Positions 24,300 to 36,000 of a DNA stretch of 64,000 nucleotides are shown in pieces. This stretch comes from Marisa cornuarietis (lineage: Eukaryota; Mollusca; Gastropoda; Architaenioglossa; Ampullariidae). Positions within the stretch are counted from its first letter, which is position 1. Every line of letters begins with the position of its first letter. Below the pieces are notes generated by a model. It saw only the letters and a list, made by a program, of their open reading frames with translations. It did not search any database and had not been told where the DNA came from. Location: contig SMMW01000522.1 of NCBI GenBank assembly GCA_004794655.1, forward strand, positions 3,038,001 through 3,102,000, written 5' to 3'. The position numbers were made by a program, and so were the translations under genes.

Positions 24300-25130
24300 A
24301 AGTTTCGTAGGGGTCACGATGACCATACGATCATTAACAGCAGCAGGGTAGGTCTTTTAATGGTTGAAATTAACCCACAAAGTGACGCGGCTTTAACACG
24401 GTGGCCGCATGCCCAGCACCAAAACAGAATTTTCTCAAAAACATTGATTGAGGACCCAAACGTTTGAGCACAGAGTAGTTGGGGTAGCGAGGTACCATTG
24501 TACATCAAACGCGCCAGCATAGTCCGGTGTCTAATATCATCTAAACGATGTCTTTTCGACAATAAGAACGCGTCATGTTCGGGATCAGCATGTGAACGAT
24601 CATTGTGTGTAGGGGGTGAGTTAGACATTTTCCTTTAACACTGGATTCTTACACTTAAGAGACTGTGAAGTAATCCACTTTACTGAGTAAGTGTTTTGTT
24701 TTGCGCTAGCACCATCCATCCATCCTTTCTCGTGTTACATGTACGGAGACAAAGGGCGTTGCTCTGCTCGTCTACACGGCTCTGTGCCAAAAGTTCACTT
24801 TTTAGTTCCGTGATATTAATTATGTCAACTGCGGCTTTATTTGCGGGGAGTAGTAGGGGGTGAAGATGGGTGTATTCTGCGAAGCGGCTGACGAATCTAG
24901 CGGCTGAGGCCCTCTTGAGCGGCAGAAGGGCTTCTTTGCCACTAGACAACAAACCTGGTGAAAATGGGAAGGAAATGCGTACATAATGATGTTCACTTGC
25001 CGAATTTAATGTGAAAAGTGAATCTGTTTAGATTCGCTCACAATAAAAAATTTCACCGTCTTTCCTTAGAAAGTAGGCTCGCCGATGCTCTCTCACAGCT
25101 TCATCAAACATCAGACGCGTTAGTTGTTAT
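24300..25130. other. CpG-rich block with unassigned open frames, adjoining a hAT terminus
   Basis: CpG frequency is well above that of the flanking DNA here. On the minus strand two consecutive frames, 24680-24952 (90 codons) and 24314-24628 (104 codons), look more protein-like than most. The first follows a good acceptor, 'tttccttcccattttcaccag'. I do not recognise either product. On the plus strand, 25018-25200 contains 'SRLADALSQLHQTSDAL', faintly resembling the C-terminal block of hAT transposases. Together with the hAT-like end at 25250-25316 the block may be a decayed hAT transposon, but the coding strand and 5' end are unresolved. A gene fragment unrelated to hAT is also possible. Confidence 0.3.
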
Positions 25131-25249
25131 TTTTGTATTTTTTCGGTTAGAGTGTTATAGACTGATGATTTCTCACACTATGTCGTATTTGATACATTAA
25201 CTTTCAAACAAATTAACCTTTAATTTAAGTTAAACAAGTTTACTTCGCA

Positions 25250-25316
25250 TTTTGGCTGACGGGCCGTTCCAATGACGTCCGCGGACCACATGCAGGCCGC
25301 ACTTTGCCCACCCCTG
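25250..25316 (+). mobile_element. Terminal segment of a hAT-type transposon
   Basis: The stretch 'gggccgttccaatgacgtcc' ... 'gccgcactttgcccacccct' g is the standard end of a large animal hAT family; on the other strand it begins CAGGGGTGGGCAAAGTGCGGCC. The following 8 bp are ctatatag (25317-25324). I did not find a convincing matching left end with the same flank, so the extent of the element is open. Confidence 0.55.
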
Positions 25317-27539
25317 CTATATAGAAGCAGGATGTACATTCATAACAAGACAATGGAAGGGCAAAATATGGTCCTTAAACTCAAGTGAATTATTGTAATT
25401 ACTCAGCAGTCACAAGAAATCTACTGAGTGAATCTCATAGATGGTGGTGGTGATCTCGACAACTCTCTGACAGATGGCAGCATATGGCAAACTGCAATCA
25501 CAGTAACGAACTCCACAGACAAAATGCATCCAAGCTTTTAGCATGAAGCTCACAGACACCTGACACATTCACAAAATATCAATAAGCGGCAACAGATTTT
25601 TCACTACAACATATATCCATAAAGACCTACTTTACATCACCTTCATCTTTCTAGTAACATTTTTGAAAATATGCATGATGACTGCAACATGTGGAGTGCA
25701 AGTGTGTGAGTAAGGATCTATGCATGCCTGTGTGCATGCTCGCATGTGTGCTTGGGAATGTCTGTGCATGCAGTCAGTGGTGAAACTGATATGTATTGAT
25801 TGTGCATAGTGTACGCAAGACAATGTGCATGTATGCATTTGTATGCATGTGTGTGGAAGGGGTGTGTGCCTCATGTGTTGGCAGAAGGAGAGGAATTTAT
25901 TTTTTCTTATTCATTTCATATTTTAGGATTACATATAGTAGTGCAAAAATTGCTGAGAGTGTGTGAGATTGGTATTTGTCAAGTGGGGGTCATCATTGAG
26001 ACATATTCCTTGTGCAATGTCACTTGGCAAATAAATGATTTCATTTTCTCCTATAATGTTGCCAAGCTGTGAAATTAGCTTGAACATGCTATGAGACTAC
26101 CTTTTCTATTATGAACAAAATCATTTTCTGCTTCACATCATTGCATTGTTATAATGCTGGAAGAAGGCTAGATTTTGTGGGAACAACTGCATTAGGATGC
26201 TAAAAGAATCAGTCCATCTCTTTACATGCAGTATAAAAAGGAATGTCAAAAGAAATGTAAAAGACAAACGATCAGTGTTCTGACCCACCAATAATCTTTG
26301 CCCCAAACTAATCTGTAAAGTGCATAAGAAACTTAAGATTTCTTAGCAGCTCAAGACTGCTGCCTTTTTCTGAGACATCAACTTACTGCCTAATACTTGG
26401 TAACACATCAAAAGAATTGCTAAACTACAGCAGGAAGGAATTTTTGAGTTTTTTTTATAAAGTTGTTATGAAAAGAATTAGTAAGAAAATTCCTAAATTA
26501 AGGTGAAATATACAGCAGGTGGCTGTTAAGCAGTTGTATGCACTAAGTACCTGTGCTGCATATATGTTGACCTCAGCATACTAGTGCATTTTGCACACCA
26601 ACACTGCTTAACTTGTTTGTTTCTGTTACATTATTTCATGAAGCTGATTATTTATTGTCTTTATGTTTCAATGTCTTGATATGTTAGACTTCTATTTTTT
26701 TACACAGAAGATTTGAAGAAAAGCAATCTCTCAAATTTCCCATGACTCAAACCCCTTCTTCCTCTTTTCCTCCTCTTTAATACAGAAGAGACTGGCCACA
26801 GGGGTAGACAGCTGACCATTTCCAAACCTCTGGAACAATCTTGTTTATAGGTAGGACTGGAAAGGAATCAGTGGAAACAGGGATTTTGCATACTACTACA
26901 GGATCTTTCCTTAAAATACCATACCATGTGCAAGAGAAAGGGTAGTTCATTGTGCCAGCACCACCAGATAAGTATATTTTAGGAAACCTCACAGAAGTGT
27001 CAGGGAAAACTTGATACTAAAAAACCTCCTAGCAAACTGGGAAATTTCTGGAAAAAACTGCTACTATAACAATCTTTGTGAACTGTTGGCGGTAGATGAA
27101 TACAGAAAGACCTCATATAACTGTAAGGAAACTGGAACAGAAAACCTCACAATACTGCTAGAGAAAAGTCATGAAGACAAACAAAATCTTCAGTCAATCT
27201 CGAGTTCTTTTTGATGTCTATGTGACAGGAAATTAGGATAGCAACATCTTAAATGGTTCATTTAAAAAAATTTCACACTGGCCATTTTTTGTTTGTCTTG
27301 GCAGGAAGTATTTAGATTTCTTTTAGTGATGGCACATCAATTGTCAAAAAGTCTCTCTGCAAGATACTGTCATCAGGTCAATTTATTTAGCAGAGACAGC
27401 GGACAGTGAAAGGAATATAAATAACAGTCAGCTTCTACTCAGAGCCTCTACTTAATTCCATTCTTGTTCCATGCCATTTTGCTATGTAAAAGTTCCAGAA
27501 ACAACTTAAAGAAAAATTAATCTGGAAATACAACTACAG

Positions 27540-27715
27540 CAGCGTTTCTCAACCTTTTACTTGTGACGCCCCCCAGACGAATAAAGGTACGTCCGCGCGC
27601 CTCCCTTAGCCACTAATACCTATATGAGATATGAGAAAATGACCGCCTTTGCGGCCCCCTTTTCAGCAGCTTGCGCCCCCCTTGGGGGGTGCGCCCCCCA
27701 GGTTGAGAACCGCGG
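27540..27715. mobile_element. hAT-type MITE, 176 bp, with perfect 8-bp target duplication
   Basis: The element begins 'cagcgtttctcaacctttta' and ends 'ccaggttgagaaccgcgg', inverted copies of the CAGCGGTTCTCAACC terminus shared by many hAT elements. Both sides carry the identical 8-mer AACTACAG (27532-27539 and 27716-27723), the hAT target-site length. The interior is rich in CpG and C runs, a base composition unlike the surrounding intron. A 64-codon frame from 27649 is a by-product. It is a non-autonomous insertion, probably fairly recent given the intact duplication. Confidence 0.9.
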
Positions 27716-28224
27716 AACTACAGCATAGTGTACTTCCGTTTCTTTTGAATCCGATACATCACACATTTTTTTTTTGTCTTTTCTATTTTTCTGTTCTTTT
27801 TTCCTTGAGAGGAGACTGCTTCATGTGTGTAACATGGGAGTAATATGTATGTGTACACGAAACATAAGTAATCCTTTTATATATATATATATAATTTCTC
27901 CACTTTTGCAGATGTTCTCAAGAAGAATGAATAAATGAGTGAAGCAGGCGATTCCCAAAACTCTGTGATATCAGAACCATGTACTAGGGATACTGATAAT
28001 TATGTTGCTATTCTATCAAATGATTGGCTTAAGACCATCTCTCTCTTTCCGTGTGAGTGTGTGTGTGTTGGGGTGGGTGGGTGGGAGATGTGTAAAAGAG
28101 AGCAAGAGAGAGGGGTAAAAAGGAAGCAACTGAGGTGGGAGGGGAATCTATAGAAAACAAACCTAATTATACTATGCCATAAAATGACTGGCTTAAAAAT
28201 TCCCTCTTTCTGGGCTTTAGTTTC

Positions 28225-28345
28225 ACACCATTTCTCTGGCTGTCACTTGGCCCTGAGCAGAGGGGAAGTATTAGTGGCCTGCTTGACACATCCTATGAAT
28301 ATTCATGGACCCCCAGCACACAGACCGGGAATGGCTGCCTAAGTG
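28225..28345. promoter_or_regulatory. Candidate intronic regulatory element
   Basis: A GC-richer block just upstream (plus-strand left) of the candidate 5'-UTR exon contains 'tatgaatattcatgg', a perfect gaatattc palindrome within atgaatattcat, and 'gtcacttggccctgagcaga'. A similar 'tgaatattca' occurs in the islet at 7170-7640. There is no coding potential. Regulatory function is inferred only. Confidence 0.22.
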
Positions 28346-29036
28346 ACTGGAATTGTGAGAAGATAATTTACAGATTATAGAGGTGGATCTAGAGTAGAGA
28401 TCCAGACATGGCCTTAGCACTTTTAAACAAAGCCACTTCCATTTGCAGTTAGGAGATTTTTCTCACTGTTATCCCAACTATGATGGGGTCCGATATTCTA
28501 TCACTGTTAGCCCACAATCAGTTCAGAGCAAAATTTCACCTGCTGATCATGGCTATAAAATGTCTGCTTCTGTGCTTGCTCTCTGCTCAACACTAGACAC
28601 ATCATGATAAAAAAATCTTTACCCATCTATAAAAAGGTAAATGTCCTTCCAAGATCTTAGGGTTCTATGATCCTCACTTTTTGGCAGGACAGCATTTGTG
28701 GGGGCAGTGCTTATCTCTGCCTCACCTAAGACAATCTTCTATGGAGTCAGTTACCCAATCAGCAGCTGGTTCAAATGGAAGTACAGTGTGCCACATGGGT
28801 ATAGAATCAGCTTTTGTTTCAGATTTTGGGTGCAATTGTTCTAATCATTAGGCCATCAATTTTATCATCCCTTCAGGTAAATATATCACTTCCAAACATT
28901 CCCAGAAAGACATGCAACTAAAAGCCTGTTCCTACATCCTTATATGTGTAGCACTGTAATCCTTTGCTCGAACAATGTGTATAAAAAATACTATCTTGTG
29001 AATATAAAATTTTAAAAATTATTTTACAAGACTTAC

Positions 29037-29286
29037 CATTGACATTTCAATGAAGTCCAATATCACCATATCCAGTAGAAATGTACTGCTTATTATGTCG
29101 CAGGAAATGGAGGTCTTATAACTGAGAGCTAATAACCAATATTCCAGCAACTATTAGCAGAATGACTGTTAGGCCTTTCACACAAATCAATACTCTCCAG
29201 CTGAATTGTGGGCACAGGTGTTAGAAGGCTACTCCATGGGGTATCCCTGGGCCCAACAAGCTAACATTCATCCTCTTCAGCACCAG
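29037..29286 (-). other. Probable non-coding 5'-UTR exon of the Lar gene
   Basis: In minus-strand sense this 250-nt block is bounded by a textbook acceptor, 'aagtttcttttttcattgcag', just before 29286, and by the donor TCAATG|gtaagt after 29037. All three sense frames contain stops, so it is not a coding exon. One frame has a 15-codon upstream ORF beginning ATG AAT GTT. The exon points the same way as the Lar coding exons, and the next downstream acceptor with good signals is that of the signal-peptide exon at 11198, giving a 17.8-kb intron. It is best read as an internal 5'-UTR exon of the same transcript. It could instead belong to a long non-coding RNA. Splice-signal quality is seen in the sequence; membership of the Lar transcript is inferred. 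Confidence 0.45.
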
Positions 29287-31189
29287 CTGCAATGAAAAAA
29301 GAAACTTTAATACTTCTCATTAGTTTACAATGTTCCTTACTTTTTTTTGCCCCATCAACAAAGAAGCAAGAAAAATTATGGTATGCATCATATACTACAC
29401 AACCGGCAAAGTATAAATAGTTACCATAAGTTTGAAAAATTACTCAATATATTTTACTTCAAAACTTCCTGAAGATCCATTCTAGTATGAAATAGATACT
29501 TGTCTTCTAAATTACAATCAAGCTTTCTTTCTGGAGCTTGTTATTTTGTAGCTGCATAAACCAGGTTACTATGCAGCTTTCATTTGTGCATTGTGTGTGC
29601 GAGGGAGCATGATGCTCTCTTACAGAAAACGGGTGCAATAAATATCATTTCTTGCTTCATAGTGCACTTAATTTAAGAGAGAACTACCTCCCTTCTTACT
29701 GTGATAAATTAAATGTGCCTTATTGTTGTCAGTTCATGTAAAAATCCTTTAGTTAACTATGAACTAGAACAGCACAGACAGCCATCAAGTTTTATGCGAG
29801 ACACAGATTTACTGTATTCACTCAACAGTTATCTCCTAAAGCAGAGATCAAAATACTCATTTTTTCATAATGAATAAAATCTGCTGGGATGGTTGACAGT
29901 TTTTTTGATGTTGAAAGTAACTTCTTTGACCCCAAGCTTCCCCTTTCCATCAAGTCAAATAGAATAAGAATGGCATTCTGATCCATCATCAGACACAAAA
30001 TGATGGGGCACACAATCACTGCTCCTCTCTCCCCACAATAAAGTGAATGAATCTGAGCTACTAGCTTGCATGCACACATTAAGCTCTTCTTTTGCTTCTT
30101 CTATTTGGATCAATTTATGACTTTCTGTTTCTTGTTATAGCTTGTAATATTCCATATGCAGAAAAAAGAACACTTTTTGACTAACATCTAGGCAAAATAA
30201 ACAGTTGCTGGTAACGATTTGTGAGCTGCATATTTCAGTTCTCTACCTGTGCATGGCATTACTACTGAACCATCTAAAGAAATAGAGAAAGTTGAAACTG
30301 TGAAGATTTCAAGAAAAATTTAAGGTAACCTGACCCAGTCTCTGTTGAATTTGGGACAAAACCTGAGTTAAGCAGGCAATAATTCTTTCTAAAAGAGACA
30401 AGTGTTTCAAATGGATTTTTTTCTCCTCAGAAACCTTGAGTCAAGAGTTACAGCCTTAGACGTTTTCACAGTGCTTTCTTAGTAAAGAATTTATTGTGAC
30501 CTTAATCATGCTTCTGGCCTGGCAAAAAAAAGGAAAGATATCAAAACCTTACTACAGCAGAAAGCTAAGAAAGACAAAGTAAGCAAACTGTCATTTTAGA
30601 CATTTAAAAATGGTCTGTGTCCGACCCAGCTCTCACTAGATACACACACATACAAAGCCTTGTGTTGCACAACAATTGCTGCCATTTCTGCTCAAAAGAA
30701 TTTCAGTCTACAAAAGCTGCTTCCGGACAAGTTTTTGTACACATATCCACCAAGACAGTTCCCTTCAAACGTTAAGCCATCTACAATAATGTGAGAACAT
30801 CACCTTGTGTAGACTAGAAAATTAGTGCACTGCAACACAAACACCTTAGAAATGAGAAGTATATACAGACCTTAAAAACAGAGGTGGTATTTTCAGAGGA
30901 TAAAATGAGTATAATAAATCAATGAATGAAAATTTGCAGACCACAAATACAATTTATACTCCACAACAGAAAGTGACTCTGTCATCAATTTCTCAAAAGC
31001 TCAGAACTCAAGTCAGCAGCATGGACTGCTTGTATCGGCTCCTCAAATAACATGGCTGATCACTGTTGATGGCCTTCTAACCTATTCCCAGGCACGTTCA
31101 AGCCCCTCCCTAGCTGGGAAAAACACAGTGGCACCAAGTTCAGTGGCAGTGAGATCAATAAGTACATGTGAAAAACTATTCCACTCCTG

Positions 31190-31640
31190 CTACCTGGCAA
31201 CCGCGCCTCCAACCTTATCTAAGTCTGCCAGCGTCCAATAGAATGAGGTCTCAGATAAGTCTGTAACATTTGCCCCGGCAGGTACAGGTCTCAGCCGCTA
31301 GCCTCCTCTCAGGCAAAGACAATGTAGCAGCAATCAGTACACATCCTTGGCCAGGCCCTCCAGCAAATCAATTCTCGCCCCAATCCAGGCTGGCGCTGAA
31401 GCATTCCACGGTTAGACACGATTGATTTTCCCTGTTTCCGCTCAATGGGGGCACATTAAGCCTCAATGGGACTCGTTGCTACCACATTCATTATAGCTGC
31501 CAACTTCTTACTTGAGCACTGCTGCTTCTGTTGCTGCAACCTTCTGAGTTTGTGATGAAATAATCAGCAGCGTACGGCCCGCTATGGTCTACACCAATGC
31601 TCTCTCACATCCAACTCACTCTACTGGCCACTTCGTCATC
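31190..31640. promoter_or_regulatory. GC-richer islet with paired GATA sites and CCAAT motif
   Basis: The block contains 'cttatct' (31214-31220) and 'agataag' (31253-31259), two GATA sites in opposite orientation about 33 bp apart, with 'ccaata' between them at 31235-31240. Further right is 'gctcaatgggggcacattaa' followed by a second 'cctcaatggg'. It lies about 2 kb upstream (minus sense) of the candidate 5'-UTR exon. Candidate enhancer or promoter; inference from composition and motifs. Confidence 0.3.
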
Positions 31641-32125
31641 CGGCCACTGAGGCAACACTTTCAGCTAAGCTCCCATAAAATGAATTTGACTGCAAAATCT
31701 GAAGTAGTTTACAAGGCAAGTGTGGTACAGCTCAGCTTCTTCCGTCTATAACAAGATGATCAGGAGAAGGGCAGTGGGGGAAAGTGTCAATCCCCACTGA
31801 CATGATCAGAATTCCCACGACCCCGCCCCCACCAGTGCCATCTGGAGTAAAGAGTTGGCCTGTTGTTCCTGAGCTGATAGGACAATAATCTCCAGGCTGG
31901 TGGGAGGCGCGGATGTTCGGTGTACCCTATTCCTCACTCGACTGCTGTTCTGCTCATAACCTTCTCACTGAGGTGTGATCAGCAATCTTTGGACATGGTT
32001 TGCATGGACTACCGGCTAGAGATGAAGACACTTTGGTCAAAAGAAACTAAGGCGCACTTTCATGCTTCTGCCACCGTCACTTGATAGCCAACTGGAGATG
32101 TGGACTGCAATGAAAAAAATGGAGG

Positions 32126-32420
32126 TCGGGGGGGGATTGGTGTTTTACAATGAGCCAGCAACTAAGCCTATATCATGGCAAAGTTGCCAAACCAGTAAAC
32201 AGATGCCACATGCAGAGAAAGAACAGCGTATCCAAGATGAGAGCTGAGTCCTGACAGCCAGCCCTCACTGTATTGGTGACAGGAGCAAACCGGAAAAAAT
32301 GGCAGAGAATGAAAAGAAGTAGTCACCTTCCGAACTGTAGGTGTGCTTCCAGATCACCAATACACCCATAACTCTATTACAGACCTGAGATGTGACCCAG
32401 GGTGCACACACACACACATA
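32126..32420 (+). repeat. Dispersed repeat, longer copy (fragment also at 13521)
   Basis: It starts with a G run and 'ggtgttttacaatgagccag' and runs through 'tatatcatggcaaagttgcc' and 'gacagccagccctcactgta' to a CA tract at 32404-32418. The first 30 bp repeat at 13521-13550. It resembles a repeat seen commonly in mollusc sequences, but I cannot name the family. The 61-codon frame at 32062-32247 overlaps it and is not a gene. Confidence 0.45.
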
Positions 32421-32709
32421 TTCTGCATGGACATAGCTGCCAAGAACATAACCTGGTTATGCAACACAACGCTAGACAATATAAAATGTACATGGAATAA
32501 TTGATCATACACTCAACTTCCCTTAAACATTTCTCAATTTCATTTCAAGACCGAATTCTAATCATTTTTGCGTTCACCTATCGATACTTGGAATCAAAGA
32601 AAAACATGTAATCAAACAAACGCCTGAAAATGACTGCACATGCTGTTGTATTAAGGGTAACAGTACGGTCCTGATGGGCCTCCCACTTCCCCCAACCAAG
32701 AAACACAAC

Positions 32710-33011
32710 CTACATGCATAAAAATACTTTTCACTCGCCTGTCCCTTTAAAATGCTATCTGTACATAGAAATACTTCTTCTGAGTCCCCTTTCCCTGCAA
32801 AACATCTCTGTGCATGCAAAATATTCCTCCCGACTTCCATGTACCTGCAAAACACAATCTGCGCATACAAAATACTTTCCCCGACTCTTGGACCTGCAGA
32901 ACGCGATCTGTGCATACAAATTTGTCCTCCCAACTTGCCTCTCTGTAAAAAGCGATCTGTGCATACAAAGTACTTTAGACTCAACCTGTCCCTGCAAAAA
33001 TATGCGCGTAT
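32710..33011 (+). repeat. Minisatellite, ~49-bp unit, about six copies
   Basis: Unit landmarks 'tctgtgcata' recur at 32758, 32807, 32858, 32907 and 32956, with a degenerate 'tatgcgcgta' at 33001. The steps are 49, 51, 49, 49 and 45 bp. Each unit reads roughly 'atctgtgcatacaaaatact' then a pyrimidine-rich stretch and 'cctgcaaaac'. Since 49 is not a multiple of three, successive units are read in different frames. The unit has few stops in several frames, which is why long frames of up to 153 codons open on both strands. These are repeat artefacts rather than a repetitive protein. Confidence 0.88.
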
Positions 33012-36000
33012 AACATAGGAGTATAACATCCTCACCTACATGACTTTAATGTAAACCGAGTCAAAGCAAACAATGTGCTTCAGCACGTTCCTCAGTGGAA
33101 CAGGAGGGGGACTAGTATGTTAACACTTACCTCTTAAGCATGGGTACATACTTATGAGCATATAACTTCTCATACTAGGGACCTCCATAGCGTGTGTAGA
33201 GGTTGGGGTTGAGAATGAGGATATGTTAACGAGCACAGTTTAATTGCTGGCCTTAAGGATGATATGCAGACAATTGGGTATCCCAGTGCAACCTAAATGC
33301 TCTACAACTTTTGTTATTGCAGGAAAATAAAAGCCATCATTAAAATACTGAATGTAGTAAGCTGCAATAGTTTCACATTCCACAAAATGCACATTTAAAC
33401 TCTGTACTCGAGCCACAGCCTTAGCATCAGTGTTACTGGCTGTCTTGAGTAGCATGCACACTGGTTTACTGAGGTTTTCCATGGAAATACTACCTGAATC
33501 ATCCTTTAAGAAGAAAGATGATATAAAGAATTAACTAATCTAAGAACTTTTCATATGACTTGATTTAATTTTTATTTTCATAAATACTTTGTTTGCATAA
33601 GGCCATGACAAATGCAGACAGAATTCTGAAGACTAATCTCAGCTTTAACTTGTACAAGAAAAAAAAAATTTTGGAGATAGTAGGCAACAGTATATCTCAA
33701 TGAAACTTTGCTACTATATTCAATATTGTTTCACTGACCAGAAATTCAGCAACAAAAATGCTAACATATCAATATATCTTGACTGAAAGACTGGACTCAA
33801 TTGAATAAAATAAGATTATCTGTAAAACACAGGTTATACTTTAAAAAGGTGTTTTCATCAGACTTGTCATTGGATTAACGCTGATATGTTGTGAAAATTT
33901 TGATTTCAAATTAAACTTTTATCTATTTTCTAATATTAAAAAAGGCAAAAAAGGGCTAATGCTGTTTAACATATATGCATGTGTAGTTGTGCATATGCAA
34001 ACTTTCAGACTTACAGATGCATGTGGGCATGATTGTGTATATATGCACTCTATGTAATCTTTAAGGCCAGCTGTTGCAAAACTGAAATTTATGAACATCA
34101 GGTTCCTAAGATTGTTTTCAACTGATGCTGTAATGAATGTGTATGTTCCTTGTAATTAATGTGTACTGTTTGGTTTTATAGCTTTGAAAACAAATTTTCT
34201 TGTAAAACATTTCTTACAGCATTTTATTCCTTATAAACCACCTCCATGCAGGGATATATGCTAACTTCTGACCCACTCAAATCTGATCAATCTGTTGAAA
34301 CTCAGCAATGCAACATTGACATAATGCTGAAGTGCACCCTTGTTTTAGTGAACTTAAGGAGTTAACAGGATCCTATGGGTGCCCACAAGAACAATAACAA
34401 GCAAATTTTTGTATATTACAAGTTGCTAGCAAAATATGTTTTGGCTATTTAGCAAGCAGTCTGATTTGAAGTGGTATATTATCTCTCCCATTATTTGCAG
34501 CCTTGTATGATCTCGCACTGAACTAAAGCTTTAGTTGGCTTTTGATAAACACCCGTCACTCACTTTCCTGATACCTTTATAACGTTCTTGAAAATGCTTT
34601 TTATTTATGGGTGGGAGACTGATACAGTCAGACCAACTTATCAATTCAAAGATTTCATGTTAATAAATGCGTATGTAGTAAAATAACTCTGCAACTTTAC
34701 AGGTTCCAGCACAGGTGACAGACGCTTCCGCACAACAAATCACCCTGCCCAACCTGGCTGGTTTATTTATGGAATGCACTTTGGTGAAAAGTGCGAGTTC
34801 GCTCTGTCGGAGAAGGGGTGATGAAGGGGAGAGAAAACCGGGGAGCGCTCGCTAAGCCCGACTCCCCCCCTCCCACCTACCTTCCCTACGATGGCCAGCC
34901 TTAATTGCCGCGTCCGGAGAAAAGTGCATGACCTGAGAGGAGATGTGAAACCAGGACATATCAAATTTCACTGCAGTGATGACACAGTGCTCCAGGACCT
35001 ACCAAATCTCTCACTTCAGTGATGACTGCTCCTTTGCCCCACCCTCCACAGCAACGTGTGTAACGCGACGACAAAACACATGCGTCTTATTCGCCAAAAG
35101 ACAATGAAATTGCAGTCTTCTATTTTCTATTACTTTCAACGCGCACTCTGCAGTTGAACGACGTTTGCTCGCGTACGTGGTATCTGTCAGCTTTGTCTCA
35201 GTCCTCGTCTCAACCAGTCATCATCTTGCAATCTACCCGTGTGATTACTAGCACCCCCACACCCTATGGGTGGTGGGTAACCGGTTATCGTTCATTTGAA
35301 TTGGCACCACCATACCCTCATGGTACGAACCCGCTGTGACACCAAAGTAAGACTTACGGATTAGCCGTACACATATCCATCCACCATTATTTACAGGACG
35401 CCGTTTCAGATGCCCTGGCAGTCACCACATCGAGGCAACGGTTTCTGTGTAGGAGAAATGTAAGAGTAGAAGACAGAAAACTCATTGTGCTAGTCTTAGT
35501 GCCGCTGGGTTCTCCAAACTCTTTCCCAGTCTAGCCTGTTGTCCTTAGCCAGCTCCGAAATAAGCAAACATTCTTATTCAGCTATGTGCCGTATCCATAA
35601 GAAACGTCCTTGGATGGTACTGAAACCTACACATTACATGCTTTTTTAGTTCACAACACAGCAGTGTACATCTCCAGACAAGTAACACTGTAAAAGAAAA
35701 AACAAAACAAAGTAGGGCAGCTTGACAACAGCGCCTAGTGCCCTGTCCTAGGCTCCCTGTAGGAGAAAGCATGAGCTTGAGCGATGCAGCTTGTGCCCAG
35801 ACCAGCTCTTTTCAACTCTTGCAGTGCACAGTTTAGGTCCCACATTCACCAGACATAAACTGCTGGTGGGATTTGAGTCTGCTTCGACTGTGGTTTTGGA
35901 GGTCTATGTCTATTTGCAAAATAAGGGAGAAGGGGCTTGCCTTGGGAAGTTTTGCCAGAGATGTGTCGTTATCCATTGTAATACAAACATATTTAATTAG

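Larger units (their letters stand above)
11199..29036. other. Probable Lar 5'-UTR intron (17.8 kb)
   Basis: If 29037-29286 is spliced to the signal-peptide exon, this whole stretch is intron. It contains the RTE-like LINE relic and SINE (14.2-15.6 kb), LINE 3' tails near 20.4 and 21.4 kb, a CpG-richer stretch at 23.0-23.25 kb, a CpG-rich block and hAT terminus (24.3-25.3 kb) and a hAT MITE (27.5 kb). Long stretches such as 16000-20300, 21430-22950 and 25330-27530 hold no feature I can support beyond AT-rich DNA, a 73-bp tandem duplication and short microsatellites. Confidence 0.45.

Noticed and set aside
32574..33035. 153-codon minus-strand frame with an internal repeat
   Set aside because: It is a translation of the 49-bp minisatellite in shifting frames. 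Competing frames are open over the same bases on both strands.
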